Assembly: GCA_030148365.1 (NCBI GenBank)
Contig: JASBTO010000179.1
Span: forward strand, 1-6,060
Length of the DNA stretch: 6,060 bases
Reading direction: 5' to 3'
Source of the DNA: Kangiellaceae bacterium
GTDB lineage: Bacteria > Pseudomonadota > Gammaproteobacteria > Enterobacterales > Kangiellaceae
The position numbers and the translations under genes are program-made. Within the stretch, counting starts at the first letter, position 1. Each line of letters begins with the position of its first letter. Positions 1 to 6,060 of the stretch are shown piece by piece. The notes under the pieces are model-generated. The model saw nothing but the letters and a program-made list of their open reading frames with translations, had not been told where the DNA came from and searched no databases.

Positions 1-218
1 ATGCCCGGCAGCAACTTTTTGCAGTAGGGGCACCAGGTCGCCCAGAATACCAGCAGCACGGGTTGGCCCTGATAATCCGACAGGGTCACGGTGGAGCCGT
101 CGGTGCGTGCCAGGGTCCAGTCCTCGCCTTGATACTCCGCCTGGCGGTACTGCATCATGACAAAGCCGCCGAGCAGGATCAGCGCCAGGGCCAGTAGTGA
201 GAAAAGTCGCTTCATCAT
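1..218 (-). CDS. Membrane-anchored thioredoxin-fold protein (TlpA/ScsD-like), N-terminal part
   Basis: This gene runs leftward and is cut by the left edge; 72 codons are visible. The protein begins MMKRLFSLL, with two basic residues followed by a hydrophobic segment (about residues 5-22) with no clear signal-peptidase site. This suggests an inner-membrane anchor with the rest in the periplasm. A short polar linker leads to the start of a thioredoxin fold: a strand at residues 53-58 (PVLLVF), then W59-A-T-W62-C63-P-Y-C66-K. The CxxC pair is the redox centre of thioredoxins, and the WATWC context is typical of periplasmic TlpA, ResA and ScsD-like proteins. The CPYC version is better known from glutaredoxins. 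Family knowledge points to thiol-disulfide exchange, but the direction and partner cannot be told. Adjacent ATG codons at 218 and 215 are both possible starts, and neither has a strong Shine-Dalgarno sequence. The gene is divergent from the repair series and need not share its function. Confidence 0.85.
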   Translation of the reverse strand, partial: MMKRLFSLLALALILLGGFVMMQYRQAEYQGEDWTLARTDGSTVTLSDYQGQPVLLVFWATWCPYCKKLLPG

Positions 219-266
219 GGAAATCGCCCAGCCGATGCCTTAACTTGAGTTTGTGGACCTGTGAGT
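219..266. promoter_or_regulatory. Divergent intergenic spacer, presumed promoters in both directions
   Basis: Fewer than 50 bases separate the start of the leftward thioredoxin-like gene from the alkB-like start, so any promoters must lie here or inside the flanking genes. The only plus-strand candidate I can offer is TGGAAA (218-223), 17 bases, then TAACTT (241-246). It matches the sigma-70 consensus 4/6 and 3/6 and would put the transcript start near 252, just ahead of the ATG at 267. This is weak. I see no LexA box (CTGT-N8-ACAG), no Ada-like site, no riboswitch and no terminator. Transcription could also begin inside the thioredoxin-like gene. Confidence 0.3.
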
Positions 267-920
267 ATGATGAGTGTTACGCCTTTGGACCAGAATACCT
301 TGTTTCCTGATGTTTCGGCACAGCCGGAAGTGATCCGGCTGCCGGACGCGGAACTGGTCTACGTCCCTGCCGCCTTTGCCCGAGAGCGCGCCGATGAGCT
401 GCTCGAAAAGCTGCTGGGGGAGCTTGCCTGGCGGAAGGAGACTATCCGCATTGCCGGCAGGGAGATCCCGGTGCCGCGCCTGACCGCCTGGTACGGCGAC
501 GAACGTACCGAGTACCAGTATTCCGGCATTCGTCACCGGCCCAACGCCTGGCTGCCGGATCTGCAACGGATCCGCGAGACGGCCCAGGAACTGGCGGAAA
601 CCCGCTTCAACAGTGTGCTCGCAAATCTGTACCGCGATGGCCGCGACAGTGTCGCCTGGCACAGCGACGAAGAGCGGGAGCTTGGCCGGCAGCCGGTCAT
701 CGCGTCCGTCAGTTTTGGCGCCGCCCGGCTATTTAACCTTCGGCACAAGACAAACCGCCGTGGCCGCTATAAACTCGAACTCGGTCATGGATCAGTGTTG
801 ATCATGCGCGGTGACACTCAGCATCACTGGCAACACCAGGTGCCGAAACAGCCACAGATTGAACAGCCGAGGATTAACCTGACTTTTCGCACCATCAGCC
901 AACGGAGAGAATTGCCTTGA
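261..920 (+). CDS. alkB: AlkB-family 2-oxoglutarate/Fe(II)-dependent dealkylase
   Basis: The predicted enzyme oxidatively removes alkyl groups (such as N1-methyladenine, N3-methylcytosine and etheno adducts) from DNA or RNA, using O2, 2-oxoglutarate and Fe(II), and acts in the cytoplasm. Counting from the GTG at 261 (219 residues), the iron ligands are H134 and D136 in WHSDEE and H192 in HQVPK. The 2-oxoglutarate-binding RxNxTxR motif is R204-x-N206-x-T208-x-R210, and N122/Y124 in NLYRDG match further cofactor contacts. The pattern DSVAWHSD...IASVSFGAARLF is closer to the ABH2/ABH3-type branch than to E. coli AlkB; I infer this from motif memory. All catalytic residues are present and the length is normal. 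The start is uncertain: GTG 261, ATG 267 and ATG 270 are in frame, none has a strong Shine-Dalgarno sequence, and ATG 267 or 270 is the more natural choice. The stop overlaps the next start by 4 bases. Substrate preference cannot be read from the sequence. Confidence 0.93.
   Translation: MSMMSVTPLDQNTLFPDVSAQPEVIRLPDAELVYVPAAFARERADELLEKLLGELAWRKETIRIAGREIPVPRLTAWYGDERTEYQYSGIRHRPNAWLPDLQRIRETAQELAETRFNSVLANLYRDGRDSVAWHSDEERELGRQPVIASVSFGAARLFNLRHKTNRRGRYKLELGHGSVLIMRGDTQHHWQHQVPKQPQIEQPRINLTFRTISQRRELP
321..341. repeat. Perfect 8-bp inverted repeat with 5-base loop, inside alkB
   Basis: CAGCCGGA (321-328) and TCCGGCTG (334-341) are exact reverse complements around the loop AGTGA. The structure lies about 55 bases into the alkB reading frame. 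It has no following T run, so it is not an intrinsic terminator. The repeat itself is certain. A role, for example slowing early translation, is speculative, and such hairpins arise by chance in GC-rich coding DNA. Confidence 0.4.
904..909 (+). promoter_or_regulatory. Ribosome binding site for the TTG-started reductase gene
   Basis: GGAGAG lies within the last codons of alkB, with GGAG ending 9 bases before the TTG at 917. It supports TTG 917 as a real start, because the reading frame otherwise has no ATG at a suitable N-terminal position and the homology begins right after it. Confidence 0.65.
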
Positions 921-1900
921 GTTTTCTGGCCTGCCGGGTTTACAAAAACGACAAGATTGAACATCGCCTCGATCATCTCGACCTCACGGATCTCAGCGAA
1001 GGCAACGTCGTGGTCCGGGTGCATTACTCCTCCATCAACTACAAGGACGCGCTGGCGGCCACCGGGCGCGGCAAGATCATGCGCAGCTTTCCCCTCAATG
1101 CGGGGATCGATCTGGCCGGGGAAGTGGAGTCCTCCGAACATCCCGACTTCCAGCCGGGGGACAAGGTAATCGCCAACGGCTGCGGCCTGGGCGAAACCAT
1201 CGACGGCGGCCTCGCCCAGTTCGCCAGAGTCTCCGGCGATATACTGATGGCATTGCCGTCCGGCCTCAGCCTCCGGGAAGCCATGATCCTCGGCACTGCC
1301 GGCTTTACCGCGGCGCTTGCCGTGCACCGAATGGAGGTCAATGGCCAGCATCCGGAGCTCGGGCCCATCGCCATTACCGGCGCCAGCGGCGGGGTAGGGC
1401 AATCGGCCATAGCCATTCTCTCAAAGCTCGGTTACGAAGTGGTTGCCATCAGCAGCCGCGAGGATTTCGCGCCGGAGTTGGTGCGCCTCGGCGCCTGCAA
1501 GGTGGTGTCGCCGGAAGCCATGGAACTCGGCGAGCGGCCGCTGGAGTCGGTGCGCTTTGGCGGTGCCATCGACAGTGTCGGCGGCGATTTGCTGGCCCGG
1601 CTGCTGGCCAATACCCAGTTGTGGGGCAATCTCGCCTGTATCGGCATGGCGGCCAGTCCCGATCTCGATACCACCGTCTTTCCCATGATCCTGCGGGGCG
1701 TCAGCCTGCTCGGGATCAGTTCCACCAATTGCCCGATGCCCCTGCGCCGGGAAATATGGGAGCGCCTGGGCAAGGATTTCAGGCCCGATAATCTGGAGGC
1801 CATCCTGTCAAAGGAAGTTCCCCTCAAGGATGTCTCACCGGTATTCGCCGAGTTGCTGGATCGCAAACACCACGGCCGCCTGATCGTTAACTGTTCCTGA
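917..1900 (+). CDS. acuI: YhdH/AcuI-type NADPH-dependent acrylyl-CoA reductase
   Basis: This is a medium-chain dehydrogenase/reductase without the zinc ligands, 327 residues against about 324 for E. coli YhdH. Family knowledge: AcuI/YhdH reduces acrylyl-CoA to propionyl-CoA with NADPH, removing a toxic electrophile made during DMSP, acrylate or 3-hydroxypropionate metabolism. Hallmarks seen are SSINYKDAL (38-46) with the family NYKD motif, the GKIMRSFPLNAGIDLAG block (52-68), GTAGFTA (126-132), the dinucleotide-binding loop TGASGGVG (154-161), and SSRE (179-182), which fits binding of the NADPH 2'-phosphate. The GAIDSVGG and FILRGV-like segments (FPMILRGVSLLG, 255-266) also match. The C-terminal GRLIVN is typical. 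Translation starts at TTG, overlapping the alkB stop by 4 bases with a good Shine-Dalgarno, so the two genes are probably coupled. No DMSP or acrylate pathway gene lies nearby, so the substrate in vivo is open; related quinone or enoyl reductases are the alternative. Confidence 0.92.
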   Translation: MSFLACRVYKNDKIEHRLDHLDLTDLSEGNVVVRVHYSSINYKDALAATGRGKIMRSFPLNAGIDLAGEVESSEHPDFQPGDKVIANGCGLGETIDGGLAQFARVSGDILMALPSGLSLREAMILGTAGFTAALAVHRMEVNGQHPELGPIAITGASGGVGQSAIAILSKLGYEVVAISSREDFAPELVRLGACKVVSPEAMELGERPLESVRFGGAIDSVGGDLLARLLANTQLWGNLACIGMAASPDLDTTVFPMILRGVSLLGISSTNCPMPLRREIWERLGKDFRPDNLEAILSKEVPLKDVSPVFAELLDRKHHGRLIVNCS

Positions 1901-1901
1901 T

Positions 1902-4592
1902 ATGCACAGCCGTTATCCCATAGCCGATTTGTCGGCCCGGCCCGATGTGACCCTGGTGACCGGCAGCCAGCGCCTCAGCCGCCATCTGCTCGACACTTAC
2001 AACCAGATCCAGGGCGCAACCCATGAAGTCTGGCAGGCGCCGGACCTGCTGCCCTTTACCGCTTTCTGCAGCCGCTGTTGGCAGCAGATGCAGGAGCAAC
2101 TCGCCTTTGCCGGCGAGACCCCGCCGATCCAACTCGGTCAGGAGCAGGCGATCGCGCTCTGGAGCGAGATCATTGAGTGTTCCGACTTTGCGGTATTGCT
2201 GCAGGTGCGTCCGACGGCGCAAAAAGCCCTCGATGCCTGGCAGCTGCTGCAGCAATACGAAGTGTCGCTGGAGGCCTTGCCCGACACGGATCTGGACGCC
2301 CGGGAATTCGCCGGTTGGGCGCGGCAATTCAACCGGCAATTACAGGAGCGGGACTGGCTGGAATCTTCCCAGTTGCTGAGTCTGCTCACCCAACGTCTGG
2401 ATCTCATCAAGGACGATTTGCCCCGCGAACTCTGGTTGGCGGGCTTTGAAACCCTGACCCCGCAGCAACAGGCGTTCCTCGACGCGCTGAAAAACCTGGG
2501 CGTCACCCTGCGGGACTTCGAACGATCCGGCGACGACCGGCAGCTGGTTATTGACACCGCGCCGTCTCCGGAAGCGGAGCTCCGGGCCGCGGCCCGTTGG
2601 GCAGAGAAGAAATTGTCGTCCGGCGCGCGCAAGATTGCCATCCTGGTGCCGGATTTGCGGGCCAGCAAGGCCGAATTCGAAGTTATTCTGGAGCATCAGC
2701 TATCGCCCAATGACTGGTTGTTGCCCCACTCGGGCCAGCCCTGGCACGAAGTCTCTCTCGGCGACAATCTCGCCGGGGAACCTCTGGTGACCACGGCGCT
2801 GGCAAGTTTGCGTCTGGCCGCCGGCGGCCTGTCCCGGGGGGACGCGACGGGGTGGTTGCTATCGCCATTTCTGGGGGACGGAGAAAGCGAATTCCAGGCC
2901 CGCGCCGAACTCGATAAAAAGCTGCGCCAGTTTGGTCTCGACCGGCTCACTATTCGTGAATTGTTGCGTATTGAGGCGGAGGATCCGAAAGCGCCCCTGT
3001 TGCGCCGCCGTCTGCAAATCGCCCGGGAATGTATCGAGGATGCCGGCAAGTTACCGCCGTCGGAATGGGCGCAGCTATTCAGTGATTACCTTGACGCCCT
3101 TGGCTGGCCCGGACAGCGCAGCCTCGACAGCCGGGAATTTCAGTTGCGGGAAGCCTTCCTGCAACTGCTTGCGCAACTGGCCGGACTGCAACTGGTCTGT
3201 AAAAGCTGGAGTCTCACCGAAGCGGCGCAGGCACTCGGTCAGCTGGCCCGTGCGGCGGACTTCCATCCCCAGACACCGTCGGCGCCCGTCCAGGTGATGG
3301 GATTGCTGGAAGCGGTGGGGCTCGAATTCGACGCCGTCCGGATCTGCGGGCTGACGGACGAGGTATTACCGGCGCCCCTGCAGGCCAACCCCTATATTCC
3401 GAGAGCGGTGCAGCGCGCGGCGGGCATGCCGGGCGTGTCCGCGGATCAGGAACTCAAGTATGGCCGCATCCTGCTTGCCAATCTGATCGACGCCGCGCCG
3501 GAAGTGGTGCTCAGTCATGCTGCCCGCCGGGGCGATGAGGAACTGCGGCCGAGTCCGTTGCTGGAAGAATTGCAGGCTCGGGATTCAGATAATACCGCGG
3601 TGTCGGAAGCTGATAAATCGTCCGCGGAACTGCAAATGCCGCCACTGACCGATGTGCTGTTCCGCAGCCGGCAGCGGGAAGTCTTTGCCGATGATTTGGG
3701 TTTGCCCCTGGCGGGGCAGCGTATCCGGGGCGGCAGTGGCCTGTTCAAGGCGCAGGCCAATTGTCCCATTCAGGCCTATTTGCGCTATCGCCTCAGTGCC
3801 TGGCCCATGGAAGAAGCCGAAGCCGGCCTGGATGCGCTGGATCGGGGCAACCTGGTCCATCTGGCGCTGGAATTTCTGTGGCGGGAGCTTGGCAGTCAGC
3901 AGCGGTTGCTCGAACTCGACGAGGCTGGCCGCGCCGGTACTGTGGCTGATGCGATCGAGGCGGCCATCGAGAAGCAGCGCCGGGTCGCGCCCTGGCTGCA
4001 CAGCGCCGAGTTTGCCGACATTGAAAAACACCGGCTGCAGTTTCTGCTGGAAAAGCTGCTGGAGCTTGAAAGTACCCGGCCTCCGTTTACCGTGGTGGCT
4101 CTGGAGAAAGTGAGCGACTTGCAGGTCGGTAACCTGGCCGTGCAAACCAGAATTGACCGGATTGACGCCGTCGAGGGCGGGCATCTGGTCATTGATTACA
4201 AAACCGGAAAACCCAAACTGAAAGGCATTTTCGGTGCACGTCCGGAAGAGCCCCAGTTGCCCCTCTATGCGCTCGCCGAGCGGACACAAGTCGCCGGCGT
4301 GGCTTTCATGCAGGCCCGCGCCGACGAGCCGAAATACGTCGGCGTGGCCGAGGACGCCGATGTGGCTCCGGGCATGACGGCCTTTGACGGCCTCAAGGAC
4401 GAGTTTCCCCAATCTCTGGAGCAGGCGCTGCAGGAGTGGCGCCAGATCCTGGAAAGCCTGGCTGCGGAGTTCGAAGCGGGCGTCGCCCGGGTCGAACCCC
4501 AATCCTGTCAGTATTGTCATCTGCAGCCCATTTGCCGGATCGACGAGCGGCTCGCGGGAGCCGAGCCCGGCACCGGGGAGGATGCATCATGA
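1902..4592 (+). CDS. AddB-like PD-(D/E)XK exonuclease with predicted 4Fe-4S cluster (probable DNA repair protein)
   Basis: The 896-residue protein resembles the AddB-like 'probable DNA repair protein' family, and its likely role is the second subunit of a double-strand-break resection complex with the downstream helicase. The N-terminal half (about 1-560) looks like an inactivated UvrD-type helicase: where AddB of Bacillus subtilis has a P-loop, the sequence is TLVTGSQRLSRHLL (17-30), with no GKT/S. The C-terminal RecB-type nuclease domain (about 610-885) is intact: RGNLVH with H653, E735, D752 in TRIDRID, D765-Y-K767 in VIDYKTGK, and the QxxxY motif Q785-Y789. Four cysteines match the AddB iron staple: C621 ahead of the nuclease core, then C869-x2-C872-x5-C878 behind it. 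It starts 1 base after the reductase stop with no visible Shine-Dalgarno, so coupling is likely. The next in-frame Met is residue 63, too far in to be preferred. Unlike Gram-positive AddB (about 1,160 residues) it is short, as expected for this family. Confidence 0.88.
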   Translation: MHSRYPIADLSARPDVTLVTGSQRLSRHLLDTYNQIQGATHEVWQAPDLLPFTAFCSRCWQQMQEQLAFAGETPPIQLGQEQAIALWSEIIECSDFAVLLQVRPTAQKALDAWQLLQQYEVSLEALPDTDLDAREFAGWARQFNRQLQERDWLESSQLLSLLTQRLDLIKDDLPRELWLAGFETLTPQQQAFLDALKNLGVTLRDFERSGDDRQLVIDTAPSPEAELRAAARWAEKKLSSGARKIAILVPDLRASKAEFEVILEHQLSPNDWLLPHSGQPWHEVSLGDNLAGEPLVTTALASLRLAAGGLSRGDATGWLLSPFLGDGESEFQARAELDKKLRQFGLDRLTIRELLRIEAEDPKAPLLRRRLQIARECIEDAGKLPPSEWAQLFSDYLDALGWPGQRSLDSREFQLREAFLQLLAQLAGLQLVCKSWSLTEAAQALGQLARAADFHPQTPSAPVQVMGLLEAVGLEFDAVRICGLTDEVLPAPLQANPYIPRAVQRAAGMPGVSADQELKYGRILLANLIDAAPEVVLSHAARRGDEELRPSPLLEELQARDSDNTAVSEADKSSAELQMPPLTDVLFRSRQREVFADDLGLPLAGQRIRGGSGLFKAQANCPIQAYLRYRLSAWPMEEAEAGLDALDRGNLVHLALEFLWRELGSQQRLLELDEAGRAGTVADAIEAAIEKQRRVAPWLHSAEFADIEKHRLQFLLEKLLELESTRPPFTVVALEKVSDLQVGNLAVQTRIDRIDAVEGGHLVIDYKTGKPKLKGIFGARPEEPQLPLYALAERTQVAGVAFMQARADEPKYVGVAEDADVAPGMTAFDGLKDEFPQSLEQALQEWRQILESLAAEFEAGVARVEPQSCQYCHLQPICRIDERLAGAEPGTGEDAS
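4575..4581 (+). promoter_or_regulatory. Strong ribosome binding site for the AddA-like helicase gene
   Basis: GGGGAGG inside the last codons of the AddB-like gene ends 7 bases before ATG 4589. It fixes the start of the helicase and is the clearest Shine-Dalgarno in the window. It contrasts with the upstream AddB-like start, which has none. Confidence 0.8.
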
Positions 4593-6060
4593 GCGAGACA
4601 CCCCGGACGATCCCGGATCAGGCGGCTCGCAACCGGGCTCTGTCGCCGGAAACTTCCTTCCTCGTGCAGGCGCCCGCAGGCTCCGGCAAGACCGAACTGC
4701 TGACCCAGCGGGTCTTGAAACTGCTGGCGAAGGTGCAGGCGCCGGAAGAAGTCATCGCCATTACCTTTACCCGCAAAGCCGCCCGGGAAATGCGTAACCG
4801 GATCCTCGATGCACTCGCTGCCGCCACCGGGCCCGAGCCGGAGGCGCCCCACCGGCGCCAGACCTGGCAGTTGGCCGGTGCGGTCATGGCGCAGGATCAG
4901 GAGCTTGGCTGGGGCCTGTTGCAATCGCCGGATCGGCTGAAGATCCAGACCATCGATTCCCTGTGCAGCAGCCTCAGTGCGCAGATGCCGGTACTGACCC
5001 GCTTCGGCGCCAACGTCAGTATCTGCGAAGAGCCGGCGGAGTTGTACCGGGCGGCGGCACTGGATCTGGTGCTGGAAATCCGGGCCCGGGAAGCCACGCC
5101 GGAATTGGCGTTGCTGCTGGCCCACCTTGATAATCAGGTGCCTCTCTGTGTTGATCTGATTGCCAACATGCTCGCCAAACGGGACCAATGGTTGCGGTTG
5201 ATCGGCAGTGGCGAGTCCGGACTCAACCGCCGTGCGCTCGAGCGAAGTTTGCGGGATCTGGTCGAAAGCCGCCTGCAAAGTGCCGCGGATGCCCTTAACC
5301 GGGCCGAGCGGGAAGGGTTGATGGGACTGGTGCACTTTGCCGGCGCTCACCTGACGCCGGACTCGGAGCTGGCCGCGCTACGGGAACTGACAGATTTTCC
5401 CGAAGCCGATGCAGACTGGCTCCCGGCCTGGCAGGCATTGGCCAATTTCTGCCTGACCAAAAGCAAGACGACCTTGCGCAAGTCCGCGAACGCCAATCTC
5501 GGCTTTCCGGCGCAGGGTGCGGCCCAGGGGGCTGATCAGAAAGCCCTGTTCAAGGAGCGCAAGGCAGCATTTTCCGAGCTGATGGCGGATCTCGGTGAAA
5601 GATCGGAAGTTGCCGGGTGTCTTGAGGATGTCAGAAAGTTGCCGGTTGCGGTCTATGGCGACGAGCAGTGGCAGTTGATCGAAGCCCTGTTGAACCTGTT
5701 GCCCCAGGCGGCGGCCCGGCTCATGTTGCAGTTCCGGGAAGCGGGTCAGGTGGATTTCGTGGAAATGGCCCTGGCCGCCAACCGTGCCCTCGGTGAGCCC
5801 GGCGAGCCGACGGATCTGGCGCTGAAGCTTGACTACCGGATCAGCCATTTGCTGGTCGACGAATTCCAGGATACCTCCTGGAGCCAGTTTCACCTGCTGG
5901 AAAAACTCACCGCCGGCTGGCAACCGGGCGATGGCCGTACCCTGTTTCTGGTCGGCGATCCGATGCAATCCATTTACCGTTTCCGGGAAGCCAATGTCGG
6001 GTTGTTCCTGAAGGCCAAAAATGAAGGTATCGGCGATATTCAGCCGGAATTTCTGGCCCT
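4589..6060 (+). CDS. AddA/RecB-like UvrD-superfamily (SF1) helicase, N-terminal 490 residues
   Basis: The open frame starts at ATG 4589, overlaps the AddB-like stop by 4 bases (ATGA) and runs off the right edge with no stop. It is the predicted motor subunit that unwinds and resects DNA ends for RecA-dependent repair. Visible SF1A motifs, in order: Q11 (Q-motif position) and motif I QAPAGSGKT (27-35) with K34-T35; motif Ia AITFTRKAAREM (57-68); motif Ib QTIDSLCSSL (120-129); motif II LLVDEFQDTS (421-430) with D424-E425; motif III LFLVGDPMQSIYRFR (452-466). All ATPase residues seen are intact. The stretch between Ib and II is the expected 1B insertion domain, including a family-like basic segment ending GFP (290-307). 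Motifs IV-VI and any C-terminal nuclease domain lie beyond the window, so I cannot say whether this subunit also cuts DNA. Pairing with the AddB-like gene makes an AddA-type role more likely than a RecB subunit of RecBCD or a lone UvrD/Rep helicase. Confidence 0.92.
   Translation, partial: MSETPRTIPDQAARNRALSPETSFLVQAPAGSGKTELLTQRVLKLLAKVQAPEEVIAITFTRKAAREMRNRILDALAAATGPEPEAPHRRQTWQLAGAVMAQDQELGWGLLQSPDRLKIQTIDSLCSSLSAQMPVLTRFGANVSICEEPAELYRAAALDLVLEIRAREATPELALLLAHLDNQVPLCVDLIANMLAKRDQWLRLIGSGESGLNRRALERSLRDLVESRLQSAADALNRAEREGLMGLVHFAGAHLTPDSELAALRELTDFPEADADWLPAWQALANFCLTKSKTTLRKSANANLGFPAQGAAQGADQKALFKERKAAFSELMADLGERSEVAGCLEDVRKLPVAVYGDEQWQLIEALLNLLPQAAARLMLQFREAGQVDFVEMALAANRALGEPGEPTDLALKLDYRISHLLVDEFQDTSWSQFHLLEKLTAGWQPGDGRTLFLVGDPMQSIYRFREANVGLFLKAKNEGIGDIQPEFLA

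Noticed and set aside
321..341. Hairpin as an intrinsic terminator or attenuator
   Set aside because: It has no T run after the stem and lies inside the alkB coding sequence. It is kept only as an inverted repeat.
556..574. Inverted repeat CGGATC/GATCCG in alkB
   Set aside because: A 6-base arm is expected by chance in DNA of this composition, and nothing around it suggests a site.
824..1402. Minus-strand open frame of 192 codons across the alkB/reductase junction
   Set aside because: It is antisense to two conserved genes and shows no recognisable motif or ribosome site.
1891..1909. CTGT...ACAG pair resembling a LexA box at the reductase/AddB-like junction
   Set aside because: The spacer is 11 bases instead of the 8 needed for the gammaproteobacterial SOS box, and it sits inside a tightly coupled junction rather than at a promoter.
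3585..4520. Long minus-strand open frame of 311 codons, opposite the AddB-like gene
   Set aside because: It lies wholly opposite a well-supported gene with recognisable motifs. Its composition is typical of an antisense shadow in GC-rich DNA, and it shows no recognisable domain.
4517..5968. Minus-strand open frames of 277 and 196 codons, opposite the helicase gene
   Set aside because: The opposite strand encodes clear SF1 helicase motifs in an unbroken frame, and the antisense translations resemble no family I know.
1..6060. Mobile element, defence island or horizontally acquired cassette
   Set aside because: No transposase, integrase, direct repeats, tRNA gene or shift in base composition is visible. 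All genes are typical chromosomal housekeeping or repair types.

Overview
The window looks like chromosomal DNA of a high-GC gammaproteobacterium, possibly a marine or environmental one. The lineage call is an inference. It rests on the uniformly GC-rich codon usage, a YhdH/AcuI-type reductase close to the Escherichia coli form, and an AddB-like protein of about 900 residues resembling the family I recall as 'probable DNA repair protein' (TIGR03623-like), which I associate with gammaproteobacteria. No mobile element, phage gene, tRNA, rRNA or CRISPR array is visible.

Layout: bases 1-218 hold the 5' part of a minus-strand gene for a membrane-anchored thioredoxin-fold protein with a WCPYC active site. 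A compact divergent spacer follows (219 to about 266). From about 261 to the right edge, everything reads on the plus strand as one tightly packed gene series: an AlkB-family 2-oxoglutarate/Fe(II) DNA or RNA dealkylase (to 920), a YhdH/AcuI-type NADPH-dependent acrylyl-CoA reductase (917-1900, TTG start), an AddB-like PD-(D/E)XK exonuclease with a predicted 4Fe-4S cluster (1902-4592), and the first 490 residues of an AddA/RecB-like UvrD-superfamily helicase (4589 to past 6060).

The junctions are a 4-base overlap, a 1-base gap and a 4-base overlap, so co-transcription and translational coupling are likely. The last two genes probably encode the two subunits of a double-strand-break resection helicase-nuclease of the AddAB type. 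AlkB reverses base alkylation directly. The reductase removes a reactive alpha,beta-unsaturated thioester. One reading, which is inference only, is an operon that both lowers an electrophile load and repairs the DNA damage it causes. The most interesting points are the reductase inside a DNA-repair operon and the AddB-like subunit, which keeps the nuclease and iron-sulfur residues but lacks an N-terminal P-loop.

There is no gene-free stretch longer than 50 bases.
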